A stretch of 7,374 nucleotides of DNA from an uncultured Plesiomonas sp. Its GTDB lineage: Bacteria; Pseudomonadota; Gammaproteobacteria; Enterobacterales; CAMTGL01. The position numbers and the translations under genes are program-made. Positions 1 through 5,437 of the stretch are shown here, piece by piece. The notes under the pieces were generated by a model. The model saw nothing but the letters and a program-made list of their open reading frames with translations, was not told where the DNA came from and searched no databases. Within the stretch, counting starts at the first letter, position 1. Each line of letters opens with the position of its first letter. Where the stretch lies: the NCBI GenBank assembly GCA_947071955.1, contig CAMTGL010000100.1, positions 1-7,374 of the forward strand, read 5' to 3'.

Positions 1-330
1 TTTCCGTTTTCTGTTGATGAGCCGGTGCCGCCTGCGGCAGAGTCTCGGGTTGCGCTTGAGGCGAATAATTCATCGTTCGTGGTCTCTCGACAGGGCAGTG
101 AGCTGACGTGTCCGGCCATTATTGATGCAGCAAAACGGCATGGCGCTTATTTGGTGATGGGGTCTGACTCACACATTGCCTACAGTTTGGGTGATTTTGA
201 ACACTCACTGCGTTTAATTAATGCGGCTAATTTTCCGCATGCACGCTTATTAAATACATCCCCCCGTAAGTTGCTCGATTTTTTAGAGATGCACGGTAAG
301 CCTGCGATCCCTGAATTTGCAGATTTTTAA
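1..330 (+). CDS. ycdX: PHP-domain metal-dependent phosphatase, YcdX-like (5' partial)
   Basis: This is the C-terminal 109 codons of a PHP-superfamily phosphatase; the reading frame is open from base 1, so the gene begins outside the window. Landmarks are ALEANNSSF (about residues 18-26), a serine-rich SRQGSE stretch, the metal-binding SDSH motif (residues 55-58, bases 163-174; Asp56 and His58 are the expected metal ligands), and a C-terminal run including NTSPRKLLDFLE and PAIPEFADF. These match the end of E. coli YcdX, a cytoplasmic phosphatase of about 245 residues with a three-metal (zinc) site that has been linked to swarming motility; its physiological substrate is not firmly known. The GTG at base 25 is an internal valine, not the start. 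It is the only plus-strand gene here and converges on fhs, with 77 bases between the stop codons. The family call is firm; the exact orthology rests on remembered E. coli sequence. Confidence 0.88.
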   Translation, partial: FPFSVDEPVPPAAESRVALEANNSSFVVSRQGSELTCPAIIDAAKRHGAYLVMGSDSHIAYSLGDFEHSLRLINAANFPHARLLNTSPRKLLDFLEMHGKPAIPEFADF

Positions 331-340
331 ACTGTAATGG

Positions 341-373
341 ATGGCGCCAACAGTGAGCGCCGTTAGGTTTTTT
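341..373 (+). terminator. Possible intrinsic terminator after the ycdX-like gene
   Basis: Ten bases after the stop codon, bases 341-347 pair with 357-363 (seven pairs including one G-U, around a nine-base loop). The stem is followed by TAGG and then six T residues at 368-373. This is a plausible but not strong plus-strand terminator because the T run starts four bases after the stem. Its right arm overlaps the neighbouring inverted repeat, so the two structures cannot form at once. Confidence 0.42.
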
Positions 374-383
374 CCCTAACGGC
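359..383. repeat. Perfect 9-bp inverted repeat between convergent genes
   Basis: GCCGTTAGG (359-367) pairs perfectly with CCTAACGGC (375-383) around a seven-base loop of six T and one C. It lies between the convergent stops of the ycdX-like gene and fhs. Neither strand has a T run directly after the stem (A-rich on the plus side, mixed sequence on the minus side), so it is not a textbook intrinsic terminator in either direction. It may protect 3' ends or support termination of fhs; that is inference. Confidence 0.6.
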
Positions 384-407
384 AAAATAAGAGTTATCAC
401 TGTTTAT

Positions 408-2123
408 TTACTGTAAGCCAATGATTGTTCCATCAGGTTGTAGATCAACCCCCAGATAAGCTGGCCGCTCCGGTAGGCCCGGCATAGTGAGCACATTTCC
501 GCATAACGCATAGATAAATCCAGCTCCTGCGCACAGTTTAATTTCACGGATTGGCAAGGTGAAACCTTGTGGTGCACCTTTGTCTTTTGGCTCATGGCTG
601 ATTGAGAGTGGCGTTTTAGCCAGACAGACAAACAGTTCGGGCAGATTCAGTTGCTCTATTTGTTGTAACTGTTGCTGGGCCAGATCTGACAATACCATCT
701 CTTTTGCACCGTAGCCGCGTGTTGCAACGGCGGTCAATTTATCGAGCAAAGTGTTGTGTTGTGCGGGGCTGACTGAGTATAACGGGCTAAATGAAGCCAC
801 TTGTTTGCAGGCGTGGATTACTTTTTCGGCCAGTTGTGTTGCCCCTTGTCCGCCGAGTGAGAAGGCATCACTCAGTGCGGTTTCGCTGCCGGTAGACTCT
901 ATTTGCTGGCACAACCACGTGAGTTCGGCCTCGGTATCATGTGGAAAACGGTTAATGGCTACAACAACGGGTAGGCCGTATTTTTGCACGTTTTTTATGT
1001 GCCACAGAAGGTTGCTAAAACCTGATTCCAGCGCAGAGTGCGCTTTTTCGGTATGGGTGGCGTGGGCTTTTAAGCCGCGCACTGTGGTGACCAGTACGAC
1101 ACAGTCTGGGTGTTTTTCTGCTACCTGAGCTTTGATGTTGCAGGCTTTTTCCAGCCCCATGTCGGAACCAAAACCGGCTTCGGTGACCGTGTATTCGCTC
1201 AGTTGTAGGGCGAGTTTATCGGCAATGATGGATGAGTTCCCGTGCGCAATATTAGCAAATGGGCCGGCATGGATCAGTGTCGGTACACCTTCAAGGGTCT
1301 GCATCAGTGTAGGGGCGATACAAGATTTCATGATCACGCTCATTGCGCCTGCAACACCCAGATCATCGGCGGTGATGGGTTTTTGCTGGCGGGAGTAAGC
1401 CAGAATGATACGCCCGACACGGCGGCGCATATCGGCCAGATCATGTGACAGTGCCAAAATAGCCATCAGCTCAGAGGCGGCCGTAATGGCAAAGCCGCTG
1501 GTGCGTGTGATGCCGTTGGCATGGCTGTTTGGTGGATTGATACCGATTTGTACGGTGCGCAAGGTGCGATCATTGAGATCCAGTACGCGATCCCACACGA
1601 TATTGTCGGGATCTATATCCAGTGCGGTGAGATCTGTTCGTTCGGTAAAGCGATGCTGGCCCAAACGGGTTTCGTGGTACAGACGTGCATCAATGGCGGC
1701 TGCGGCAAGGTTATGCGCGGCAGTAATGGCGTGGATATCACCGGTCAGGTGCAGATTGAGTTCATCCATTGGCGCGACTTGACTGTAGCCACCTCCTGCC
1801 GCACCGCCTTTTATCCCAAAAACTGGCCCCATTGAGGGCTGGCGGATACAGGCGATGGTTTTTTTCCCCAACGCGGCCAGCCCTTGTGCCAGTCCGAGGG
1901 TGGTGACGGTTTTGCCTTCACCTTGCGGAGTGGGGGTGATGGCGGTAACCAGTATCAGTTTTCCACGTGGCAGCTCTTGGGTACGTTGTAGTGCACTGAG
2001 GTCAACTTTGGCCTTATAGCGCCCGTAGGTGGTGATTTCGCCGGAGATGAGGCCCATTTTTTCGGCAATTTGGGTAATGGGTTCTAAGGTGGCGTGGTGA
2101 CAGATTTCTGCGTCTGTTTTCAT
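408..2123 (-). CDS. fhs: Formate-tetrahydrofolate ligase (10-formyl-THF synthetase)
   Basis: A complete 571-residue enzyme that joins formate to tetrahydrofolate at the cost of ATP, giving 10-formyl-THF for purine and fMet-tRNA synthesis; it acts in the cytoplasm. Visible landmarks: the P-loop-like TPTPQGEGKT (residues 63-72), the family signature GIKGGAAGGGY (103-113), GDIHAIT (128-134), TEAGFGSDMG (314-323), the second signature region around VTTVRGLKAH (345-354), VVAINRF (387-393), and the C-terminal AGAGFIYAL then TMPGLPERPA. Length is normal for the family. The start is ATG with only a weak GGGAA ribosome-binding match about five bases upstream. Oddities: the region I expect to read GFDITAASE has alanine instead of aspartate (GFAITAASE, 210-218), and the segment after LKAHA is divergent. 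It lies 81 bases after ygjP on the same strand with no convincing promoter of its own, so co-transcription is possible. E. coli K-12 lacks this gene. Confidence 0.96.
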   Translation of the reverse strand: MKTDAEICHHATLEPITQIAEKMGLISGEITTYGRYKAKVDLSALQRTQELPRGKLILVTAITPTPQGEGKTVTTLGLAQGLAALGKKTIACIRQPSMGPVFGIKGGAAGGGYSQVAPMDELNLHLTGDIHAITAAHNLAAAAIDARLYHETRLGQHRFTERTDLTALDIDPDNIVWDRVLDLNDRTLRTVQIGINPPNSHANGITRTSGFAITAASELMAILALSHDLADMRRRVGRIILAYSRQQKPITADDLGVAGAMSVIMKSCIAPTLMQTLEGVPTLIHAGPFANIAHGNSSIIADKLALQLSEYTVTEAGFGSDMGLEKACNIKAQVAEKHPDCVVLVTTVRGLKAHATHTEKAHSALESGFSNLLWHIKNVQKYGLPVVVAINRFPHDTEAELTWLCQQIESTGSETALSDAFSLGGQGATQLAEKVIHACKQVASFSPLYSVSPAQHNTLLDKLTAVATRGYGAKEMVLSDLAQQQLQQIEQLNLPELFVCLAKTPLSISHEPKDKGAPQGFTLPIREIKLCAGAGFIYALCGNVLTMPGLPERPAYLGVDLQPDGTIIGLQ

Positions 2124-2204
2124 GTTTTCCCGAAAATTGAGTTGTTGTGCCTATCCGCAAGGCTGTACCAGAGATCGGCGATAATTCAATCAGATCTGGG
2201 TGAT

Positions 2205-2714
2205 CTAATAGATCTTTCCGAACAGATCAAGATGTGTTAGGTACAGGCGAACGTCAAACTCCAGCTGGTGGTAGCGGGGTTCAATGTGTTGGCACAGTTG
2301 GTAAAAGGCTTTGTTGTGATCTTTTTCACGCAGATGTGCAAGTTCATGCGTGACTATCATGCGTAAGAAATCGGCCGGTGCGTCTTTAAATAGTGATGCT
2401 ATCTGGATCTCTGCTTTGGCTTTGAGCTTGTTTCCCTGCACACGTGAAATAGAGGTGTGCAGACCAAGCGCATGTTTGATGACGCTGATTTTGCTGTCGT
2501 AATAAACGCGGTTGAGTGGTGGTGGAGCATTACGTAGGTAGTCATTTTTCAGTGCCATGGTGTACTGGTACAACGCTTTGTCACTGTTGATGTTATGTGG
2601 TTCGGGGTAACGCTCGCGCAGTAAGTGGCCGAGTTGCCCTTTTTCGATAACCTGAGACACTTGCTGTTTCAGATCGTCAGAGTAGCCGCTGAGGTATTTT
2701 AATTCGGTAATCAC
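2205..2714 (-). CDS. ygjP: YgjP-family zinc metal-dependent hydrolase (M48/WLM-like, DUF45)
   Basis: A complete 169-residue protein very similar in layout to E. coli YgjP (167 residues). The centre holds the conserved block GLHTSISRVQG (about 84-94), then KLKAKAEI. The zinc-peptidase-type motif HELAH is at 123-127, with His123 and His127 as metal ligands and Glu124 as catalytic base; His133 in KDHNKAFY is the likely third ligand. The end has HIEPRYHQLEFDVRLYL. There is no signal peptide or membrane segment, so it is cytoplasmic. E. coli YgjP has been reported as a UTP pyrophosphatase rather than a protease; I transfer that only tentatively. The start is GTG, chosen because AGGAG lies ten bases upstream and the N-terminus lines up with the family. 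It stands 252 bases after purT and probably has its own promoter, and it precedes fhs by 81 bases. Confidence 0.92.
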   Translation of the reverse strand: MITELKYLSGYSDDLKQQVSQVIEKGQLGHLLRERYPEPHNINSDKALYQYTMALKNDYLRNAPPPLNRVYYDSKISVIKHALGLHTSISRVQGNKLKAKAEIQIASLFKDAPADFLRMIVTHELAHLREKDHNKAFYQLCQHIEPRYHQLEFDVRLYLTHLDLFGKIY

Positions 2715-2724
2715 AGCCGATGTG

Positions 2725-2730
2725 CTCCTG
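2725..2730 (-). promoter_or_regulatory. Ribosome-binding site deciding the GTG start of ygjP
   Basis: Minus-strand CAGGAG sits ten bases before the GTG codon. No other in-frame start codon lies between it and the GTG, which supports the non-ATG start despite the slightly long spacing. Confidence 0.7.
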
Positions 2731-2739
2731 AATAACGGG

Positions 2740-2756
2740 TGAATATCTGCTATTCA
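2740..2756. repeat. 17-base palindromic site upstream of ygjP
   Basis: TGAATA (2740-2745) and TATTCA (2751-2756) form a perfect six-base inverted repeat around a five-base centre, 26 bases before the ygjP GTG. It would lie in the leader of ygjP, so it could be a small hairpin or an operator half-site pair. No known regulator is recognised. Confidence 0.45.
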
Positions 2757-2789
2757 TGCCGTATCAGCAATAAAATAGGGTAAGCGGGC

Positions 2790-2818
2790 ATTCTAAGAGG
2801 ATTTAATGATGAATCCAA
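2790..2818 (-). promoter_or_regulatory. Candidate promoter for ygjP
   Basis: On the minus strand TTGGAT (2818-2813) is followed after 17 bases by TAGAAT (2795-2790). The -10 box matches TATAAT at five of six positions and the -35 box matches TTGACA at only three. The -35 lies inside a small inverted repeat, ATGAT-N7-ATCAT (2806-2822). Predicted leader length is about 70 bases. Offered as the best candidate in the gap, not as a firm call. Confidence 0.35.
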
Positions 2819-2845
2819 TCATGATAAACCTAATGCTGATTGATT

Positions 2846-2895
2846 ATCGGGTGATGTAAATGCAGCGGTGAGGCCTGCTGTTCATATCACCCGAT
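2846..2895 (-). repeat. Long stem-loop in the purT-ygjP gap
   Basis: ATCGGGTGAT (2846-2855) pairs perfectly with ATCACCCGAT (2886-2895). Further partial pairing continues inward, including G-U pairs and a GCAG/CTGC inner match. It lies 71 bases beyond the purT stop codon. On the minus strand the stem is followed by mixed AT-rich sequence rather than a T run, so it is not a standard intrinsic terminator. It may stabilise the 3' end of the purT mRNA or assist termination. Confidence 0.55.
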
Positions 2896-2966
2896 TGTAG
2901 GGTTGCTTGCTTTAGCGCTTAATATTTATCGCTCATTGTGTCACGCGCATGATATCAAGTACATGA

Positions 2967-4142
2967 TCAACCACTGACAAGGATATGCTGCGCAGCTTGG
3001 GTGGCGATTTCAACGGCGCGTTCGGTGTTGTCGGCACGGCTTAATGTGATACCAAGACGGCGGCGACCGGCAATTTCCGGTTTACCGAAGAGACGCAGTT
3101 GTACATTCGGCGCAGCCAGTGCCTGTGCTAGGCCGCGAAAGCGCAGATCGGTGCTGTGCAGTTCCGGCAGGATCACGGCTGATGCTGACGGGCCATGCTG
3201 TGTGATGTTGCCTATCGGCAGGCCGAGAAAAGCGCGAACATGCAGGGCAAACTCAGACAAATCTTGTGATATCAGTGTCACCATGCCGGTATCGTGTGGG
3301 CGAGGTGAGACTTCACTGAACAGCACCTCATCACCACAAATAAACAGCTCTACTCCGAACAGACCATAGCCACCGAGTGATTTTACAACCTGAGCTGCCA
3401 CCTGTTGGGCACGTTCAAGCGCGGTTTGGCTCATGGCTTGTGGTTGCCATGACTCACGGTAGTCACCCTCTTCTTGTCGGTGGCCGATAGGGGCGCAGAA
3501 GTGAATACCGTCAACGGCCTGTACGGTGAGCAGGGTGATTTCAAAGTCAAAACGCACAAACCCTTCGATGATGACTCGGCCTTTACCCGCGCGCCCGCCC
3601 TCTTGTGCGTACTGCCATGCATTGTGCAGATCGTGTTCACTGCGCAGAACACTCTGGCCTTTTCCGGAAGAGCTCATGACTGGTTTTACAACACATGGGT
3701 AGCCAATTTCACTGGCTGCTTGACTAAAGTCAGTATAGTTATCGGCAAAACGGTATGGCGAGGTAGGAATATTCAACGTTTCGGCAGCTAAACGGCGAAT
3801 ACCTTCACGGTTCATGGTCAGCTTGGCTGCTTGTGCACAGGGCACGACGGTTTGCCCTTGTTGCTCGAGTTCAAGTAATACGTCAGTGGCAATGGCTTCT
3901 ATTTCAGGTACCACATAATCGGGTTTTTCTTGCAGGATCAGGGCGCGTAGGGCGTTGCTATCGAGCATATTGATCACATGGCTGCGGTGTGCAATTTGCA
4001 TGGCCGGTGCGTCAGGGTAACGGTCAACGCCGATAACTTCGATTCCGAGCCGTTGACACTCAATAGCGACCTCTTTTCCGAGTTCTCCACAGCCTAACAA
4101 CATCACTTTTGTTGCTGACGGGCGCAGCGCAGTACCTAGCAT
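2967..4142 (-). CDS. purT: Formate-dependent phosphoribosylglycinamide formyltransferase (GAR transformylase 2)
   Basis: A complete 391-residue ATP-grasp enzyme that uses ATP and free formate to formylate GAR, the third step of purine synthesis, bypassing folate. It matches E. coli PurT (392 residues) nearly throughout: LLGTALRP-like N-terminus, nucleotide/substrate loop GCGELGKE (17-24), VDRYPDAPAM (39-48), PEIEAIATD (79-87), KLTMNREGIRRLAAE (107-121), KPVMSSSGKGQS (153-164), FDFEITLLT (198-206), GHRQEEGDYRESWQPQ (220-235), and the magnesium-binding glutamates Glu265 (in GVELF) and Glu277 (in FSEVSPRPHDTGM). The region DLSEFALHVRAFLGLP near 294-309 is also kept. No key residue appears missing. 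The ATG start is supported by AAGGTG eight bases upstream and the match to the E. coli N-terminus. It is expressed from its own promoter with an overlapping PurR-like site and lies 313 bases after ybaP, beyond a terminator. Confidence 0.98.
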   Translation of the reverse strand: MLGTALRPSATKVMLLGCGELGKEVAIECQRLGIEVIGVDRYPDAPAMQIAHRSHVINMLDSNALRALILQEKPDYVVPEIEAIATDVLLELEQQGQTVVPCAQAAKLTMNREGIRRLAAETLNIPTSPYRFADNYTDFSQAASEIGYPCVVKPVMSSSGKGQSVLRSEHDLHNAWQYAQEGGRAGKGRVIIEGFVRFDFEITLLTVQAVDGIHFCAPIGHRQEEGDYRESWQPQAMSQTALERAQQVAAQVVKSLGGYGLFGVELFICGDEVLFSEVSPRPHDTGMVTLISQDLSEFALHVRAFLGLPIGNITQHGPSASAVILPELHSTDLRFRGLAQALAAPNVQLRLFGKPEIAGRRRLGITLSRADNTERAVEIATQAAQHILVSG

Positions 4143-4218
4143 AGTTTCATCACCTTTATCGGGTATATGGCAGAAAAAATGTTACAGAAATGGCTTTTTG
4201 CAGCGAAAAACAGGGCTA

Positions 4219-4248
4219 ATTATAAAAGGAAAACGTTTGCGCGGTAAA
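4219..4248 (-). promoter_or_regulatory. Candidate sigma-70 promoter of purT
   Basis: On the minus strand TTTACC (4248-4243, four of six to TTGACA) is followed after 18 bases by a perfect TATAAT (4224-4219). Transcription would start near 4212, leaving a leader of roughly 70 bases before the purT ATG. The spacer is completely filled by a PurR-like operator, which strengthens the call. Confidence 0.75.
4227..4242 (-). promoter_or_regulatory. PurR operator (PUR box) in the purT promoter
   Basis: The minus-strand 16-mer GCGCAAACGTTTTCCT fits the enteric PurR pattern AnGCAAnCGnTTnCnT at ten of eleven fixed positions (only the first base differs). It occupies the bases between the -35 and -10 hexamers, where PurR with bound hypoxanthine or guanine would block RNA polymerase. 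purT is a known PurR-regulon member in E. coli, which agrees with this context. That this host encodes PurR is inference. Confidence 0.85.
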
Positions 4249-4330
4249 GGCTGTTGCCAAAAAGAGAATACAGGCTTTTTACTGTAAGCCGAAAAAGACA
4301 GAAAAAGTGATAGCTAGTGGCAGGCGGGTG

Positions 4331-4360
4331 ATAAAACGGGTAACACGACCTGTTACCCGA
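4331..4360 (-). terminator. Strong intrinsic terminator after ybaP
   Basis: On the minus strand CGGGTAACA (4359-4351) pairs perfectly with TGTTACCCG (4345-4337) around a five-base loop, and the stem is followed at once by TTTTAT (4336-4331). This is a classic Rho-independent terminator about 97 bases past the ybaP stop. It separates the copper/ybaP unit from purT. Confidence 0.9.
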
Positions 4361-4455
4361 GTATTGCAACGCTGATAGGGTTTAATCAGTGGTTTATCAT
4401 TAAATATGAGTAAAGATACCCATTTTCAACTTGAGCATTTTTTAGATAAACATAT

Positions 4456-5292
4456 TCAGATAGCGGTGGTGATCTCTGTGGTCTTGGTTGCAGACGGCGT
4501 TTTTAATAGCTGTGGCAAGTTGTCTTTGCCTATCAGATGCAGTGCACCGACCACCACCATATAGCGGCCTGCTGGCATCTCTTTGAGTTTATCGGCCCAT
4601 TTTTGGTTTCGTTCAGCCAACAGCGGGCTGTGCAGACCATCGGCCAGATCAGGAATATTGTGCAGTGTCGGTTCACTGCCATTGGGTGTAACCCACAAGG
4701 CTTCAACCTGACGCAGTGTGTCTGCGGTAGTATTCCACTCTTCAAGCGTTTCAATTAACAGTGGCAGGCCGTTATCCTCAAGTGTTTCGAGGATATTCAT
4801 TTGTGCCTGTGAGCCTTCCAGTTCGATAATCGGTAAACCGCGCTGACGGGCATAATGCAGAATTTGATAATCGACACCGTATTCTGCTTTCATCCCCATT
4901 TTTTGAGCTTGCATGGCTTGCAGTGTCAGTGCCGCTTGCCATGGGTGTAGGCTATTGAGCAGGTCGGCTGAAATACCCGTTTCCTGTGCATAGCGTTTAA
5001 GCAAGGCTATGTGGGAAGGGGTGAGCAGTGCGCTGAGCGGTTTTTCCGGTGGGCTGATTTTGGCCAACGGTGTGTCAGCGGTGATATCAGCCTCTACGAT
5101 GAGAGCATCAATATTGTCGAGTTTGCGTAGCAGCTCTGGCGGTAGGGTAGAGAGGCGATCACTGGCCATGTGAATGCTGCCAACCAGTTCGAGATCAACA
5201 TCATCAAGACGGACATCAACAGCGGGATAGGCTTGTGCCAGCGGTGACAAAAGACCCAGCCCCAGGGCCAAACGGGTCAGTAATTTCTTCAT
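4456..5292 (-). CDS. ybaP: TraB/GumN-family protein YbaP, putatively secreted
   Basis: A 278-residue protein. Residues 1-21 (MKKLLTRLALGLGLLSPLAQA) form a clear Sec-type signal peptide, so it is probably periplasmic. The mature part shows the TraB/GumN/TIKI family features: the first GxxH motif GSIH (38-41), EAD (67-69), AEYGVDYQIL (136-145), IELEG (156-160), an Arg in ERNQKW (227-232), and the second GxxH motif in GRYMVVVGALHL (242-253). Order and spacing match E. coli YbaP (about 264 residues). The family includes animal Tiki metalloproteases; in bacteria the substrate is unknown. I chose the ATG at 5292 because GGAG lies seven bases upstream and the signal peptide begins there; the longer 299-residue frame needs a TTG at 5355. 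It follows copG by 145 bases and is closed by a terminator. The copA-ybaP neighbourhood is shared with E. coli, which hints at a role in copper or envelope stress, but this is inference. Confidence 0.92.
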   Translation of the reverse strand: MKKLLTRLALGLGLLSPLAQAYPAVDVRLDDVDLELVGSIHMASDRLSTLPPELLRKLDNIDALIVEADITADTPLAKISPPEKPLSALLTPSHIALLKRYAQETGISADLLNSLHPWQAALTLQAMQAQKMGMKAEYGVDYQILHYARQRGLPIIELEGSQAQMNILETLEDNGLPLLIETLEEWNTTADTLRQVEALWVTPNGSEPTLHNIPDLADGLHSPLLAERNQKWADKLKEMPAGRYMVVVGALHLIGKDNLPQLLKTPSATKTTEITTAI

Positions 5293-5299
5293 GCTGTTG

Positions 5300-5303
5300 C
5301 TCC
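5300..5303 (-). promoter_or_regulatory. Ribosome-binding site deciding the ybaP start
   Basis: Minus-strand GGAG lies seven bases before the ATG at 5292. This spacing favours the start that opens the signal peptide over the in-frame TTG 21 codons upstream. Confidence 0.75.
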
Positions 5304-5329
5304 GGAAAAAAGATTCTCTACTTGAGAAA

Positions 5330-5362
5330 ATGGGGGCGGAATAAAGTTCCCGCAAGCCCCAT
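5330..5362 (-). repeat. Imperfect GC-rich hairpin in the ybaP leader
   Basis: ATGGGG at 5330-5335 pairs with CCCCAT at 5357-5362, and after a three-base bulge GCGG (5336-5339) pairs with CCGC (5350-5353), enclosing an AT-rich loop. On the minus strand it is followed by TTTCTC, then a weak TTCTC/GAGAA hairpin and TCTTTTTT shortly before the ybaP ribosome-binding site. It resembles an attenuator or processing site in the copG-ybaP gap, but the function is not shown. Confidence 0.45.
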
Positions 5363-5392
5363 TATGTAAATAATTCTGTTTCCGTTATTGCG

Positions 5393-5423
5393 GTGTACTG
5401 CTTACATTGTCGTGCACTGCTTA
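5393..5423. repeat. Direct repeat of a 12-mer, 19-base period
   Basis: GTGTACTGCTTA (5393-5404) and GTGCACTGCTTA (5412-5423) match at 11 of 12 positions and begin 19 bases apart, just after the copG stop and 101 bases before the ybaP start. Paired sites about two helical turns apart can be binding sites for a dimeric regulator; no known box is recognised. Confidence 0.55.
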
Positions 5424-5437
5424 ATTGTGCTGTTATG

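Larger units (their letters stand above)
4143..4455. other. ybaP-purT intergenic region (313 bases)
   Basis: This gap holds the ybaP-side terminator (4331-4360) and the purT promoter with its operator (4219-4248). Between them lies AT-rich, homopolymer-rich sequence with a weak five-base hairpin (4273-4277 with 4286-4290). A plus-strand 52-codon frame starts at 4406 and runs antisense into ybaP; I do not call it a gene. No tRNA or riboswitch fold is recognised. Confidence 0.7.

Noticed and set aside
25..27. GTG as the start of the first plus-strand gene
   Set aside because: The frame is open back to base 1 and a 101-residue product would lack most of the PHP domain; the gene is truncated by the window.
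751..1835. Several plus-strand frames of 68-125 codons opposite fhs
   Set aside because: They are antisense shadows of a highly conserved gene, lack recognisable motifs and overlap one another.
2124..2204. A dedicated promoter for fhs in the gap after ygjP
   Set aside because: TTGAAT followed 16 bases later by TACAGC was the best pair found, but the -10 match is too poor to call.
3431..3791. Frames on both strands of 73-105 codons within purT
   Set aside because: They lie inside the conserved ATP-grasp core of purT and show no independent coding evidence.
4273..4290. Hairpin GGCTT/AAGCC upstream of the purT promoter as a second terminator
   Set aside because: The stem is only five pairs and is not followed by a T run on the minus strand; the stronger terminator at 4331-4360 already explains the end of the ybaP transcript.
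5293..5355. A longer ybaP reading frame starting at 5355 (299 residues)
   Set aside because: It would need a TTG start, has no ribosome-binding site that fits, and would bury the clear signal peptide 21 residues inside the protein.
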